Below, piece by piece: positions 46,425-58,811 of a DNA stretch of 64,000 bases. A model generated the notes under the pieces. It had not been told where the DNA came from, searched no databases, and worked only from the letters and a program-made list of their open reading frames with translations. The stretch's first letter is position 1. The number at the start of each line of letters is the position of its first letter. The stretch is from Brachypodium distachyon (lineage: Eukaryota > Streptophyta > Magnoliopsida > Poales > Poaceae). The stretch lies in NCBI RefSeq assembly GCF_000005505.3, contig NC_016132.3, positions 15,676,501 to 15,740,500 on the forward strand, given 5' to 3'. Made by a program: the position numbers and the translations under genes.

Positions 46425-46615
46425 GCACATCAGTGGCGGTCGTGTAACCGCGCGAATGTTACTGATGATCACCCACACATCAGTAATGGGCGGGAGGCTC
46501 AGCAACCGTTACTGATGTGCTTACATCAGTAACGGGTGGCAGAGCGACAAACCATTACTGATGTGCTCCTATACATCAGTAACGGTCACACAGTAGTTGA
46601 CCGTTACTGATGTGC
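46425..46615. repeat. Internal block of CACTA subterminal-type repeats
   Basis: CATCAGTGGCGGTCG, CATCAGTAATGGGCGG, CATCAGTAACGGTCAC and inverted CCGTTACTGATG copies, the same words as at the element ends. It lies just upstream of a minus-strand CATATAAAAGG box (~46,412-46,422), between the two element genes. Confidence 0.88.
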
Positions 46616-47129
46616 TACTATGCTTGTTGGGGCAGTTGTACCAATTTAAATTTAGAAAACCTGTCCCTTTGAAATTATGTTTGAGGAATCAATTCATGCA
46701 TTTCTCTAGTATTTGTACTACATTAAATTCAAAAAATTCATCACATGCATACAAATTTCACAAATAATTTCACTTAGAGCAAAGTTTGCATTAAGATTCA
46801 GTACGAGTACATTTTTACAATGTGACTAGTAGTGCTTCTCCTTCCTTCGGTAAGTCATAACTTGACTCCTCGCAGAACTGCTTCTGAGGTAGGGTTTTTT
46901 GTGGTATTTTCTCGCTCTCGCTCCCATCACTTCTTCTTTTCCCTCTCCTTTTCCTCGTTAATATTGTGCGTTCCGCTTCTTCGTCATCTGCGGCGGTCGT
47001 CGGATCATGGAAACCTTCCTAGTCTTCTTGTGAAGTAATTCCGTCCACTCCAACAATGCTTCTTTTCCCTCTTCTTACTACGACGCGGCCTTTATTTGCC
47101 GGGTCATCTATGTAGAATACCTGCTTGCA

Positions 47130-50100
47130 TTATTTAGCAAAGAACCATGGTTCCTCTCTTGCCGGGATTTTTCTCACGTCAACTTGTTCACGAGGGATCT
47201 CAGGAGGTAGCACCATTGTCGTGAACCTGTGACTTTCTTCTTTGTCACCTTTGGTCCATCTTACACGAAATATTGGGATCTTTATGATCGAGTACTCCAA
47301 TTCCCAGATCTCCTCGATAACGCCGAAGAACGCTTTGGTTTTGCTGTTGTCGTCGGTCGCGGTCTCAGAAGTCATGACTACACCACTATTTTGATACGTG
47401 CTTTTACGGTCCTGAGACGCAGTATAGAAGTTATAGTCGTTGATCGCATATGATTGCCAAGTAGAGACGTGGTAAGCAGATTCCCGTGACAAACATGCAA
47501 CCGTCTCTTCTGATACATTGGTCGTCTCCCTGCCGGACCAATAATTCTTCAGCCACGCTGCGAATGTTTTATTGTGCTCCCAGTGGATCCAGACTTCTCC
47601 TCTTTTAGGGTTTTCATTTCACAGTTGTTCCATGTGCATTTCATGATAAGGCCGGCAGCAATCGACAGTTTGCAACACAACAAATGTGATCTTTCAAAGT
47701 CAGTTTCCCTTCCTCTTCCATAGACATTAAGGTATGTATGTCCAAGACCACCTTCGCCATCGAGCTTGCCCTTGTGCCGTGATTCGGGAACACCTATTGA
47801 TTTCTGATCGGCCAACCACTCCGTGCAGAACTCGATGCACTCTTCTGCCCAGCTTTCCACCATGCTACCTTCCGGACGCGATCTGTTACGAACATAGCGC
47901 TTCAGAACCCCGTTGTATCGTTCAGGGCCATACATGTTATGCAGAAACGAGGGCCCTAGGGACAAGATCTCATCGCATATGTGGATCATTAGATGGACCA
48001 TGATATCAAAGAATGATGGAGGGAAGAACATTTCGAGCTCGCACAGAATCTGTATCATACTATCCTTCAGTATCTGGCATCGTCTAACGGTGATTGACTT
48101 CTGCGAGATGCTGTAAAAGAAGTCAAAAAGCTTCATGATTGTCTCCCTTACGTGCAGCCCCATGATACCTCTGATTGCGACTGAAAGTAACTGAGTGAGT
48201 ATGACATGGTTGTCGTGAGATTTCATGCCAGATAGCTTGTGACTCTTCATGTCAACCAGATGCTTGATGCTCGACGAGTTGTTTGATGGGACTTTAATGC
48301 CCTGCAAGCACTGGCACATCCTATGCAACTCGTCTTTGTACAGGTTGTAACATGCAAGACGACATCGTGTGGTCACCATCACGAAACCATTCTTGTTGGC
48401 TGCCGACACTTGATCTTTGCCCCACAACTCTTTTCTGATAGACATGAGTCTCAGGTCCTTCCGTGCATTGGGTACATCTTTCGTCTTCTCTGAAATGTTC
48501 ATCAGCAACCCCAGCACGCCGTCGCATACATTTTTCTCCACGTGCATCACATCTATGCTGTGGCGACATTCTAAATGTGCCAAGTACTCCAGGTCCCAGA
48601 ATACGAACCTCCTTTTCCACACGACGCCTTCAGGTTCCTTATATTTCTTCGCAGCAATCTTTCCGGGGACAACTTCAAGATCGTTCACAATTTCGAGGAT
48701 TTGCATACCGGACTTCTCCTTCGGCGTTGTCTCGTGCTCCATCTTCTCATTGAACCTTTCCTTGTCATCCCTCCAAGGGTCTTTAGCATCCAACCACTTT
48801 CGGTGGCCATGTAAAGAATTTTGCATGAAGCGGGCAACTTCTCCGATGTCGTGTTTCCCCCGCACTTTGTACAGGCCTTGTAGCCATGTGTCACTTGGCA
48901 TGAAGTATTTCCATTCGCGGCATAGTCATGCACGCAGGTCAGAAGCGCTGCTCTCATGGTGAAGTACTCCCTCCTGTTTGCGTCCCAAACCACTCTGCCA
49001 GAGTTCCAAAGCTGCTTCAGCTCATCCTTCACTAGCTGCAGATACACATTTAGGTCAGCTCCCGGCTGCTTTAGACCCTGTATGAGCATGCACATGTGGA
49101 TGTACTTTCTCTTCATGATTAACCATGGGGGAAGGTTGTAGACAAACAAGATCACTGGTTATGTGCTGTGCTTGTTGTTCATGTTTTCGAAAATTTTTAT
49201 CCCATCAGTGCCGAGACCGAGCCTCAGGTTTCTGGGCTCTGCCCCGAAATCTGGAAATGCCGTGTCGAAGTTCCTCCATTGAGTCCCATCGGCAAGGTGT
49301 CTTAGGACCCCAGCTTCCTCCACACGGTAGTGCCCGTCAGGATCGAATGCAGCCTGTGCCGGATCTTGATAGACGAGATACCTCGCGTCCTTAACGCTTA
49401 ACTCGGCCACCTGTCGTAAGATACCAGACAGTCTTTGCCGGCCTGCCCTTCATCACTTCTTCCCCATCGTCTTCGTCACCTCTAGCGTTTTTCTTCTTGT
49501 ATCTCGATGCACCGCATATGTGGTAGCTCTCATGGTTCTCGTACTTTCCAATGTATACCATGCAGTCGTTTAGACATAAATGATGTTTCACGCAATCTAA
49601 TCCAATCGGGCATGTAATCTTCTTCGCCTTGTATGTGCTGTTGGGCAACTTGTTTGGCTGTGGAAAAACCGAATCAAGGTAACTCAACAAGTCCGTGAAG
49701 TCCTTGTCTGACCAGCATGATGCTGCCTTCAGCCTCAAAAGTTCGAGCATCACTTCGAGCACGTTGTTTTCTTTGCCAGCTCCATCATACAAGGGTGTGT
49801 TTGCGTCCTCCAACAATTTTTTGAACTGAGCAGACTCTGCCTCATCTTTAGGATCCTCCAGCTGGTCCCGTAGGTATGGGTCATCTAGCATTTCGGCAAT
49901 CCTGTCACGTGGAGCTCCTTCACCTTCCACATTAGCCTCCTCATCGACCCTTGTTTCTTTCTCGGAATCATTCGCCAGATCATACCGCAGGACATCATCA
50001 TCTTCGCTACTGCTAACGACATCAACCGCATCCTCCCCGTGACAAGTCCAGCGAGAATAACCTTCCACAAACCCGATGTCAGCACGTGCATCTGAACATC

Positions 50101-50295
50101 TTCAGACTTCATCATGCATGTGTTTCCACATTTGCAACATGGACAACGCATCATCACAAGTCCTTTTCGTTCCATATCACCTTTCGCAACTCCAAAAAAG
50201 ACCGTCCATTCGGTTATCCATCGAGCATTGATTCTTTCCTTGGCGTACATCCAAGAACTGTCCTTCGATCTACAACACAATACACAAGAAAACAC
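47130..50295 (-). pseudogene. TNP2-type CACTA transposase (broken)
   Basis: Read right to left: a transposase-associated N-terminal domain (SSWMYAKERINARWI; MRCPCCKCGN), 50,295-50,070; an acidic linker; TNP2 catalytic domain (KKITCPIGLDCVKHHLCLND, HYRVEEAGVLRHLADGTQW, LRLGLGTDGIKIF, LPPWLIMKRKYIHM, HGYKACTKCG, HSIDVMHVEKNVCDGVLG) down to about 48,480; a DUF4218-like part (ILCELEMFFPPSFFDIMVHL, GPERYNGVLKRYVRNRSRPE, ECIEFCTEWL); and a DUF4216-like end (AFFGVIEEIWELEY, ~47,340-47,270). Frameshifts near 50,070, 48,812 and 47,590 and a stop at 49,159-49,161 break it. The promoter would lie beside the right subterminal repeats. Confidence 0.87.
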
Positions 50296-50836
50296 AAAGC
50301 AAAATAGTTAGCCAGCCTAATCATTAACAAGGAGAGTAAGGTGTTAATTAACAGGGGCTAACTAAAATTTTGAAATTAGAGACAATCGGAGAGAAATTGG
50401 AGGCCGGCGAGAAAGATCGGGAGGGAGAGAGAGCTCGCAAGGGAGAGGGAAGCTCCGGGCGACGACGAGGAGGCCGCATTTTGGCCGGCGGCCGGAGCTC
50501 AAAATTTTAAAATTGGGGAACTTCAGAGAGAAATTGGAGGCCGGCGAGATAGATCGGGAGGTAGAAAGAGCTCGCAAGGAAGAGGAAAGCTTCGGGCTCA
50601 AAGATAGGAGCTCGCCGGCCATGGCCGTCCGCCGGCCATGGAGATGGCGGCCGCCGGCGCAGGGGAGAGAGGAGGAAGGGAGAGGGAGGAGGCGCTACCT
50701 GGTGGGCTCGTCGGCGGCCATGGCGGCTTCGGGCAGCGGTTCGCCGTCGCCGAATAAGAAGGGGCTGCAGCTGATCCGTTACGACGCGCAACGCGACCAG
50801 CTACGGCTCTGCCCAGCGTATTTAAACCGCGACGAT

Positions 50837-51130
50837 CATCAGTGACGGTTGGGACTTGGGCGACCGTTAATTATAATAGGGGGTACATCAGTAACGGTCG
50901 CGTTAGGGCGACCGTTACTAATGCGTGACGACCGCCACTGATGTCTCTCACGAGGTATGGTGGTTCATCAGTGGCGGTCGCCTCGCGCGGTCGCCACTGA
51001 TGTATGGCTGGGCGGGGACGGGCAGACCCCGCTCTGTTCATCAGTAACGGTCGCGGCCGCGACCGACACTGATGTTGTTCATCAGTAACGGTCGTGCCGA
51101 CCATTACTGATGTGCGGTTACATATAGACC
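50837..51130. repeat. Right subterminal repeats of the CACTA element
   Basis: More than ten copies of CATCAGTAACGGTCG and variants (CATCAGTGGCGGTCGCC, CGACCGACACTGATG) in both orientations, directly upstream of the TNP2 gene's TTTAAATACG promoter-like sequence (~50,818-50,828). Confidence 0.9.
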
Positions 51131-51147
51131 GTTTTGTAGTAGTGTAG

Positions 51148-51815
51148 AACGAAAATGACCGCCATCCCGAGGTAAATCGATCGTGTACATCTATCACTTT
51201 TTTGACGGGAACATCTATCATTTTAAGTTGAGGTATATATCACAGGCTATCTATACATGTTGCGTATCAAGAAAGAAAAATAAGTATTATTTTAGAGATA
51301 AAGAGGGATTTTGGAACCGGTGTTGTCATGTGTACCATGGTGGCCCTCTCCCTAGGTACGCCCTGTGCTTGGAGGGCCAATAGAAGGAAGGAATGTGTCT
51401 AGATATTGTTCTATTTTGCACAGAGTGGGATTGTTCGTGGTCCATGCGATCCGGTCCTGATGGACTATACAAATGCCGAAATATCTAAAGAAGACCAGCC
51501 ATCAAGAGATCTGATCATTTCATGTGTATACACTGCGGATTTTACATAAGCTGCTCTGGCATTAATTTACTCCGTTAAAAGGAAAAAAAATTGCACAACA
51601 AAGGGAAGGACCACTACATTAGTGGGATCGAGAGCTTAAAGTTAATTAATATTAGGATATATACTCTGTCCACACGTACATAGCTTGTTAGTACTAAATA
51701 CGCTACATCAGATTTTGGGTAACATATATAGAAGAAATGAAGATAGAGAGATAAAAAAAACTTATTCTAGCTAGAAACCGGGACAGGACCACTCTTTTTT
51801 CATTAAGATGTAAAC
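51148..51815. other. AT-rich spacer, nothing recognised
   Basis: Short frames only; no domain, no clear inverted repeats. Confidence 0.4.
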
Positions 51816-51825
51816 AAGATATTAT

Positions 51826-52260
51826 TCGTAACTGCAGGGGTGAAGTCTTGTCCTCCTGGACGGTGCTCCCCAACTGTGCTTCACCGGCGGAGGCTGAAAT
51901 TCTTGCTTGTGGCTGGGGCCTCCGCTTGGCTAGGGATTGGATCGATATGCCTATGGTGATTGAAGGAGACTGTGCTGATCTCATTGATGGCCTGAAGACG
52001 AAGGACAGAGACAAGGCTATCTATGGCCATCTCTTGCTGGATGTGAAGGCTGTGCTTGCGGACCTGCTTGCTTTCCGGGTCTCGCTAGTGAAGAGGGAGT
52101 GTAATAGAGTGGCTCATGAACTTGCTCAATTAGCTAAGAGTGGTGTAGAGTCTCAGGTGTTGAGACTCGAGTCGCCGCCTTGTATCGACGAGCTTCTCGC
52201 TTTAGATTGTAATTCTGAACTCTTTTATCAATAAAGCACTCCCGATTCCTCGCAAAAAAG
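51826..52260 (+). mobile_element. 5'-truncated LINE with RNase H domain
   Basis: An open frame to the stop at 52,232-52,234 encodes the RVT_3-type RNase H end of a plant LINE: CASPAEAEILACGWGLRLA, VIEGDCADLIDGL, VKRECNRVAHELAQLA. It ends with AATAAAGCACTCCCGATTCC and a short A run. Flanks AAGATATTAT (51,816-51,825) and AAGATATAAT (52,261-52,270) form a 10-bp target duplication with one difference. The frame has no stops from the 5' truncation onward, suggesting a fairly young insertion. Confidence 0.85.
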
Positions 52261-52270
52261 AAGATATAAT

Positions 52271-54542
52271 TACAATATATACATGTTTCTTCTATACAAA
52301 ACCAATACATTAATTCGTAGCCAGTTTTTTTTGTTTATCTATTGAAAATGCCCTTACTAACAAAGAGAAAATGTAATTGAAGAGTTTTACGTTACACAAA
52401 GTTGTCCGTACTGTTTCTCTCTCTGCGTGGAAACAAGCTAGCTACTCCAACAACTTGTTGGATGCTCTCACGCACCATTCACGCGAAGTTAATGTGAAGA
52501 ATATTTTTTAGCTCCTGGTCGATTGCACGAAGCCACGAACACAGCTCAGTTACATTTGACCACGATAAACAAAGTACTCGCGACCGTGTTCTGGCACGTT
52601 AGCGCGTTCCATGCATGACACATTTTTTTTCTTTTTGCCCACCAAGTTTTTATTCGACCGACCTGCACGCAGGTACAGCAAAAGAAAATGTTATCGTGAA
52701 AGCAACGGTAGGAGAATAACACTGACCACTTTACTATTTGATCAAAGGGTCGTTGATCAAAGTCATGAACATTGCAGTCACATGTATGGCAGCACAACAC
52801 AACGGTTAATTAGAGCATAAGTGAGAGAATCTTAATAAGGGAGTCTATTGAGGCTAAGACCCTAGGTCCCTTGCTGGCTACACATTGTATCTAGAGGACC
52901 AGCTCTTCCAAGGAAATTACGAACCGGCCGAATCTTACTTGTGACCATGTCTTAGATTTCTTTTTTTTGGCAAAACATACGTACGATCGATAAGTAGCTA
53001 GGTTTCTATGAAAGTTTGTCCTGGTTGTATCAGTGAAACCAATAGCCATAACCAACCACCACAAACATGTGGCAAAGCTGGCCGATGTGAGTACAAGTCA
53101 AACATACCCTAGCTAGCAAGAATAAATACTAGAGATATATGATTATTTTTAATCTCTAAAATTAAGTATTTTATTTCTTTTCTGATTTGTTTGTACAATT
53201 TATGATATTTGTTTATTTATACCAAATAAAGTGTTCACATAAAAATTGTATGGTTCATAAATTATTTTTCTTACTAATATCGATGGAGATTGTCATGTAT
53301 TTTTCTTTAAAAAATCATCTATTTTCAAAACACTAAGACAAAAGGTAAGAGTGAATCAAATAAATAAGAAATGTTCACGTATTTTTTTAAAGAAGTAAAG
53401 GTAAAATTTTCATGTGTTTGAAATTCGTGACTTTTTTTAGTTTCAAAAGAAATGTTCTCATACGTAAGAAGAGATGTTCGTGTGTATAATAAGCAAGTAA
53501 ATGTTCATGTATACCCCAAAATGCGACTTATCTTGTGCAAACCTTCATCCGGTACAACAAATAATAAATAAATATGAACAGATAAATATGAAATAGAAGC
53601 AAACAGTGAGAATAAAAAAGAAAGGAAAAGGAACTGTAAGAAAAAAAAAACAAGAAAACACTAAAGAAAGTTGGGCGTTATGTGAGCTTGGCCCACGTAC
53701 CAGACTGGAAAGAAGCCCCTTCAAAATAGGCCGATTCAAGGCCTGGGCTGGACTTGTACATTTGGAAGGCCTTGGAGGCTAGAAACTAGAAACAAGCAGA
53801 CCCCAAGTGCACCCAGCCTACCCGAGCCCAGCTGGTTCCCGGCCCAGGAGTTTCGTAGCAAATTGGGTTGGCAGGCCAGCCCACCAACAAATCTTCTCTT
53901 CGTCTCTTTTTCCACTCCTCTAAAAATCCTTCTTTCCTTATTTTCTTTGTACAGTAATAACGAGCAGTAGCGGTAATTTGCGTCCCAGATATTTTTATCA
54001 CAACGTAAACTAAACCAAAAGTACCACCAGTCAATCACACCCGAATATTACTGGCCTGTCTCGTGCCAAATTTATCAAGACCTGAAGAATAATCCTAGCC
54101 ACTAGCTCACTGATGCTTCCTTCACTCCTTGTCCATCTTTCCACAGGCCACAACCACAGAATTATACCACCTTATGTCCTTTCATCAATGTTTACGCAAA
54201 AGAAAAACTAAAATTTATAGTGTCAGCTTAAGCTTAAGTGCCCCAAAAAGGGTTAACATAATCCTCCCTAACATAATTGAGTCATTAACTCGGCATTTTT
54301 GTTACTGACATGTGGGGCCGATGACGATTTGCAGCATTCACGTCCAAGCTCGGTGCCCGAGTCAATCTTCGGCAAATGACAGGTGGGACAGAAGCCACGT
54401 GTCAAACACGTGGTACCTCTCATACGTTCGAATTTCTATCCGGACGATAATACGGAGTAATAATTAAACGGAAAATTGTCTCATGAATAAGTAGTGTAAC
54501 CGGATTTTTGAACCACGAAAAAGGAAGAGAAAATCGGGAGGA
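52271..54542. other. Intergenic spacer upstream of STN7
   Basis: 53,100-53,560 is strongly AT-rich with repeated ATGTTCATGT-type words. 53,690-53,900 has GC-rich GGCCCAG words, possibly an old element edge. No gene recognised. 54,340-54,420 contains GACACGTGG-type motifs (CCACGTGTCAAACACGTGG), a palindromic G-box pair about 130 bp before the STN7 start. Confidence 0.45.
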
Positions 54543-57500
54543 ATGGCCACTAGCAGCCTTGGCCTCTCCACGTCCTTCCTCCCCGGCCACGACACCCGGC
54601 GGCGGCGCCGGCCGCCGCGGGGCCCCGCCGCGTCGTTCCGGCCGGTGACGGCGGAGCTCGGCGCGGAGGTGGGGCGGCAGCTGGTGGAGGCGGTGGGCGT
54701 GGGGCTCCCCTGCACCGTCATGGCCTGCGGCGACGTCATCTACCGCAGCACGCTCCCCCACAACGACGGGCTCACCATCACCGCCCCCGGCGTCGCGCTC
54801 GCGCTCGCCGCCGCGTCCTACCTCTGGGCCACCCCCGGCGTCGCCCCGGGGTTCTTCGACATGTTCGTGCTCGCCTTCGCCGAGCGCCTCTTCCGCCCCA
54901 CTTTCCGCAAGGTGCAGACTCCACAGTTAGTTCCCAGCCCTGAGTCGTTCGTGATGCTTTGATTCGTGCTAATTTGGTGTTCCTGGGCAGGACGATTTCG
55001 TGCCCGGGAAGAAGCTTGGGGAGGGCGCGTTCGGGGTCGTGTACAGGGCGTCGCTGTCTGACCCCAAGGCGGCGGAGAAGGTGAACACCAATGTTGCATC
55101 TGCTTGTAAAATGCGGTGCCTCAATTTTGTAGAATTTTGGTAGCTGGTGATTGCTTATTGCATTATTGGCGAAACAGAACAACCGGATTAAGTTGAAGTG
55201 TTATTGGATTGGACAAATTGAAGTTGTTCACACAGGAAGTGAAAAATGTGTCTGTGAGCATATGGTGGCATGATCATTCAAATATTATGGTTGTTGCGTC
55301 ATGTAAATAAGCAGAATTTAAAGGTTCCAGGTTGATCGCTGAAAATCCTAAAACCCTGTCAAAGTTTTGTGAAACAAGCTTCTGAAGAGCAGTAAAAGAG
55401 TATAGGTTATTCACTTTTATGTGTCAGTAAAGTGGCTTCCAAACCATGCATATTAATGCACACTGCTTGTTTTGTTTATCTTCAAGCAAGGTGATGTGGT
55501 CGTGAAGAAGGCAACCGAGTATGGCGCAGTCGAGATATGGATGAATGAGCGTGTCAGGAGAGCATGCGCTAGCAGCTGTGCAGATTTTGTTTACGGATTT
55601 TGTGAGGTATGTCTACACTCGGTTGAGTGGTGTAGCTGTTTCCCACAATCTTCGGATTTAGTTTTGTTTGCCAATACTTGATTGATTCCTAAATTCGCAT
55701 TGTGTATTTTATTTTCTAGAGCAAACCTAAAGGTAAGGGAGCTGATGATTACTGGCTTATTTGGCGTTATGAAGGCGAGGCCACGCTTTCTGCTCTCATG
55801 CAAAGCAAGGAGTTCCCTTACAATGTAAGTGCATCAGGCTTGAAGCAGGGTGTTAGGCCAGACAAGATGATTGCTTGCATTGACTTCAGTTTACCAGTTC
55901 TAGGTTTAGCATGATATTTCTTTGTTGCCATAAACTGCGGTCAGTTAACTGATTCTGGCCACTCGGTGTTGAAACCCCAGTTTTATTTGTAGGCTAGCTT
56001 ACTGAGCTGCACTAGAATGATGTAGTTACTTAACCAGTTTTCATCACCTCTCACCTAGGTAGTGAGTGAGTGTTTATATTTATCTGGAGCTGTACTACCT
56101 TACATACCCACAGTGAAACTTTTGAGCTTATTATGGGTCATTAGCTCTAGGGCTCTAGCTTATGATGAAATGCCTTGCTAGTGAGAACAGTCAGATAGGT
56201 TCCTTTCGTTAACGCCATCAGCTCATTGCATGACAACCATTTCTTCTTTCCATCTATTTGTAACGAGACGGATTCTCCCATGTAATTTAGTGTTAGCTTG
56301 GTAATTTCTGTAACAAAAATATGTATCGTGGTGTACTTTAACAGTTTAAATATGTTTGTGGTTGATCAGGCTGAGACAAAGATTCTAGGAAATGTTCAAG
56401 ATTTGCCAAAGGGGATAGCGAGAGAGAATAGGATTATTCAAACGGTGATGCGACAACTCTTGTTTGCTCTTGATGGACTTCATTCAACAGGGATTGTTCA
56501 CAGGGACATAAAACCCCAAAATGTGATATTTTCAGAAGGTAATAACCAACACCTATCACGTATGTTGTTTGCAATTTCATCGTAAAATCTTTTGTACTAA
56601 TCTTTTCACGTTTTATCTACCGAAAGAATCTCGCACCTTCAAAATTATTGATCTTGGAGCAGCAGCTGATTTACGAGTGGGCATCAACTATATTCCTAAG
56701 GAATTCCTTTTGGATCCAAGGTAACCAAGCTACCTTCATGTTTGGGCCGAACTGCTGGAGGAAAAAAAATCCAAGATAATTGTTACCTCTTGAAGTTTAA
56801 GCTGTTACCCCAAAAATAGAGTTTTCCTTGGGATTTTCTTGGAGCTTTATCAATGCTTTGCAGGTATGCTGCTCCGGAGCAATATATCATGAGCACACAA
56901 ACACCTTCTGCTCCCTCTGCTCCAGTTGCAACTGCTTTATCTCCAGTTCTGTGGCAGGTATTCTATAAAAGTTTGAATCCTTGATTAAACTGTTTTTCCT
57001 CTATGTCAGTTCAAGACAATTGTTCCTACCAAGAGAATTACTTTAGCTGATGCAACAATTTTGTATTGACAGCTGAACCTTCCTGACAGATTTGACATAT
57101 ATAGCTTGGGCCTGATATTCTTGCAGATGGTATGTCATCACTGTAATTTAATTTATGTGTTTCCTAGTTTCATGTCTGTCTGTTTTAATAAACCCAGAGG
57201 AAGGTAGCTTTATACACCAAAAGGTAGTATCAAAGCCATTACATGGGAAAAAAATTCTCCGATTCCTGCTGGAATAGATCAATAGAACTGTTTTCTTTGG
57301 AATTCCTGCATTGAGTGCATGATTTTTTTTTCTTATTATTACTGCAAGAATTGAACTGTCTCCACTGAAAATTCTTCATACCATGGCCCTTAAAGTTTGT
57401 AGTGCGTGTTATGGAACTCCAAACTTTCAGTTTTACTATAACTCTATAAGTTCTCAAAGCGTCCTCGCATTAAGCTGCCTTTCCCTTAGCTTGAATGCAT

Positions 57501-58811
57501 AATACCAATTTACATTCTGCACTATATTGTTATAGATAGACCCTTCCACTTTGTTCATATATTGTCGAAACACCTTCCTGGTAAGCTTGTAGTGACTGAT
57601 GTTCCTGACTTACTAGGGAAATCAGTAACATATTTGAGTATTTGTTAATCTCTACTCTGCATAACTTGAAATAATGATACTGTTAAATTACTTGCAAGTG
57701 TGTTTTCCTCTTTTTTTGACCTCCTTTTCTACCTCTGCTAACCCAGCTAGCTCATTATGCTCGTGTGTAATTAGTATGTGTGTGAAACACACGCTGTACT
57801 GTTACCTGCATCTCCACACTTTGCTGCAGGCAGGATCCTACATAATAGGGACATGAAATGTTGCATGTTCGAACGGTCATTTTCAGTTGAGGATTTTTCT
57901 GTGGTGTTGCAGACATTATCAGAACACATAAAGTTTATTGGCAGGATATTACGCTAACTTCTGCTTTCAAAACATCGCATGATTGCATAGGTTTGAAGTT
58001 TCAGCAAAAATCTTGTAGTTTTAAATTATCTTTAACACATCATTCTTTTTCAGGCATTTCCAGCATTGAGAACAGACAGCAGCCTCATACAATTTAACCG
58101 TCAACTGAAGAGATGCAACTATGACTTAGAAGCTTGGAGGGATTTGGTAGAACCACGAGCTGCCCCAGATCTTCGGAGGGGCTTTGACATCTTGGATTTA
58201 GATGGTGGTATCGGATGGGAGCTCCTGACGTCGATGGTCCGGTACAAAGCGCGGCAAAGGACTAGTGCCAAGGCTGCACTTGCACATCCATATTTCAACA
58301 GTGAAGGGCTCCTCGGCCTCTCGGTCATGCAGAACTTGAGGCTGCAGCTATTCCGCGCAACCCAGAAGGACTACAGCGAAGCGGCTCGATGGGTCGTGGG
58401 CCTCATGGCGAAATCAGGAACGGAAGCAGGAGGAGGCTTCACAGAAGCACAGCTTCAAGAGCTCAGGGTATGTATTCGTGACAGGATGACAAGAACATAC
58501 CGCTGAGTAAAAACTTGAGCTGTTGGAGCATTTACCGTCGTTTCATTACACTCTACATCATTTCTTTCGTTTTCAGAATTTTGTACTGAGGTGCAGTGGG
58601 ATAAACATACGATGATTTGGTAGGAGAACACTGACCACTTTCTTGTGTGCAGGAGATCAAACCGAAGAAAGATAGTGCCGAGCGGAACGTGCTCGCTTCC
58701 ATGCTGCGCGTGCAGAGAAAGATTGTGAGAACGATCAACGAAAGTATGGACGAGCTCACCAGCCAGCGCAAAAGCATCTGGTGGAGCCGGTGGATTCCCA
58801 GGGAGGAGTAG
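54543..58811 (+). CDS. STN7: STN7 thylakoid Ser/Thr protein kinase
   Basis: Phosphorylates LHCII when the plastoquinone pool is reduced, driving state transitions in the thylakoid membrane. Ten exons: 54543-54911, 54991-55080, 55487-55606, 55720-55824, 56370-56538, 56627-56720, 56864-56957, 57073-57129, 58054-58467, 58653-58811; all GT/AG, phases agree, 556 residues (Arabidopsis STN7: 562). Residues 1-~40 are a transit peptide; C57 and C62 in [10 protein letters not shown] are the redox-linked lumenal cysteine pair; ~77-103 is the membrane span. Kinase: GEGAFGVVY (133-141), K160 or K161, HRDIKPQN with D274, IIDLG with D293 (DLG not DFG, as in STN kinases), then [20 protein letters not shown]. 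The C-terminus ends [10 protein letters not shown], matching STN7 rather than STN8. Appears intact. Confidence 0.96.

Larger units (their letters stand above)
40315..51144 (-). mobile_element. CACTA (En/Spm) transposon, complete ends
   Basis: 10,830 bp. Ends CACTACTACAGAAAGG at 40,315 and, inverted, CACTACTACAAAACGG ending at 51,144; flanked on both sides by TAG (40,312-40,314; 51,145-51,147), the 3-bp duplication of this superfamily. Subterminal arrays of CATCAGTAACGGTCG in both orientations lie at both ends, with a third block inside (46,425-46,615). It carries two minus-strand genes, a TNP2-type transposase and a Transposase_24/Ulp1-type gene, both with breaks, so it is probably not autonomous. 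Confidence 0.95.

Noticed and set aside
45935..46428. Arg/Pro-rich frames on both strands
   Set aside because: GC-rich low-complexity shadows spanning the solo LTR edge; no domain, and frames cross a transposon junction.
46600..46640. Internal CACTA terminus marking a separate element
   Set aside because: No GTAGTAGTG-type end or 3-bp duplication at this point, so a clean nested element is not supported.
54543..58811. STN8 rather than STN7
   Set aside because: Length (556 codons), the extended C-terminal helix region and the [10 protein letters not shown] end match STN7.
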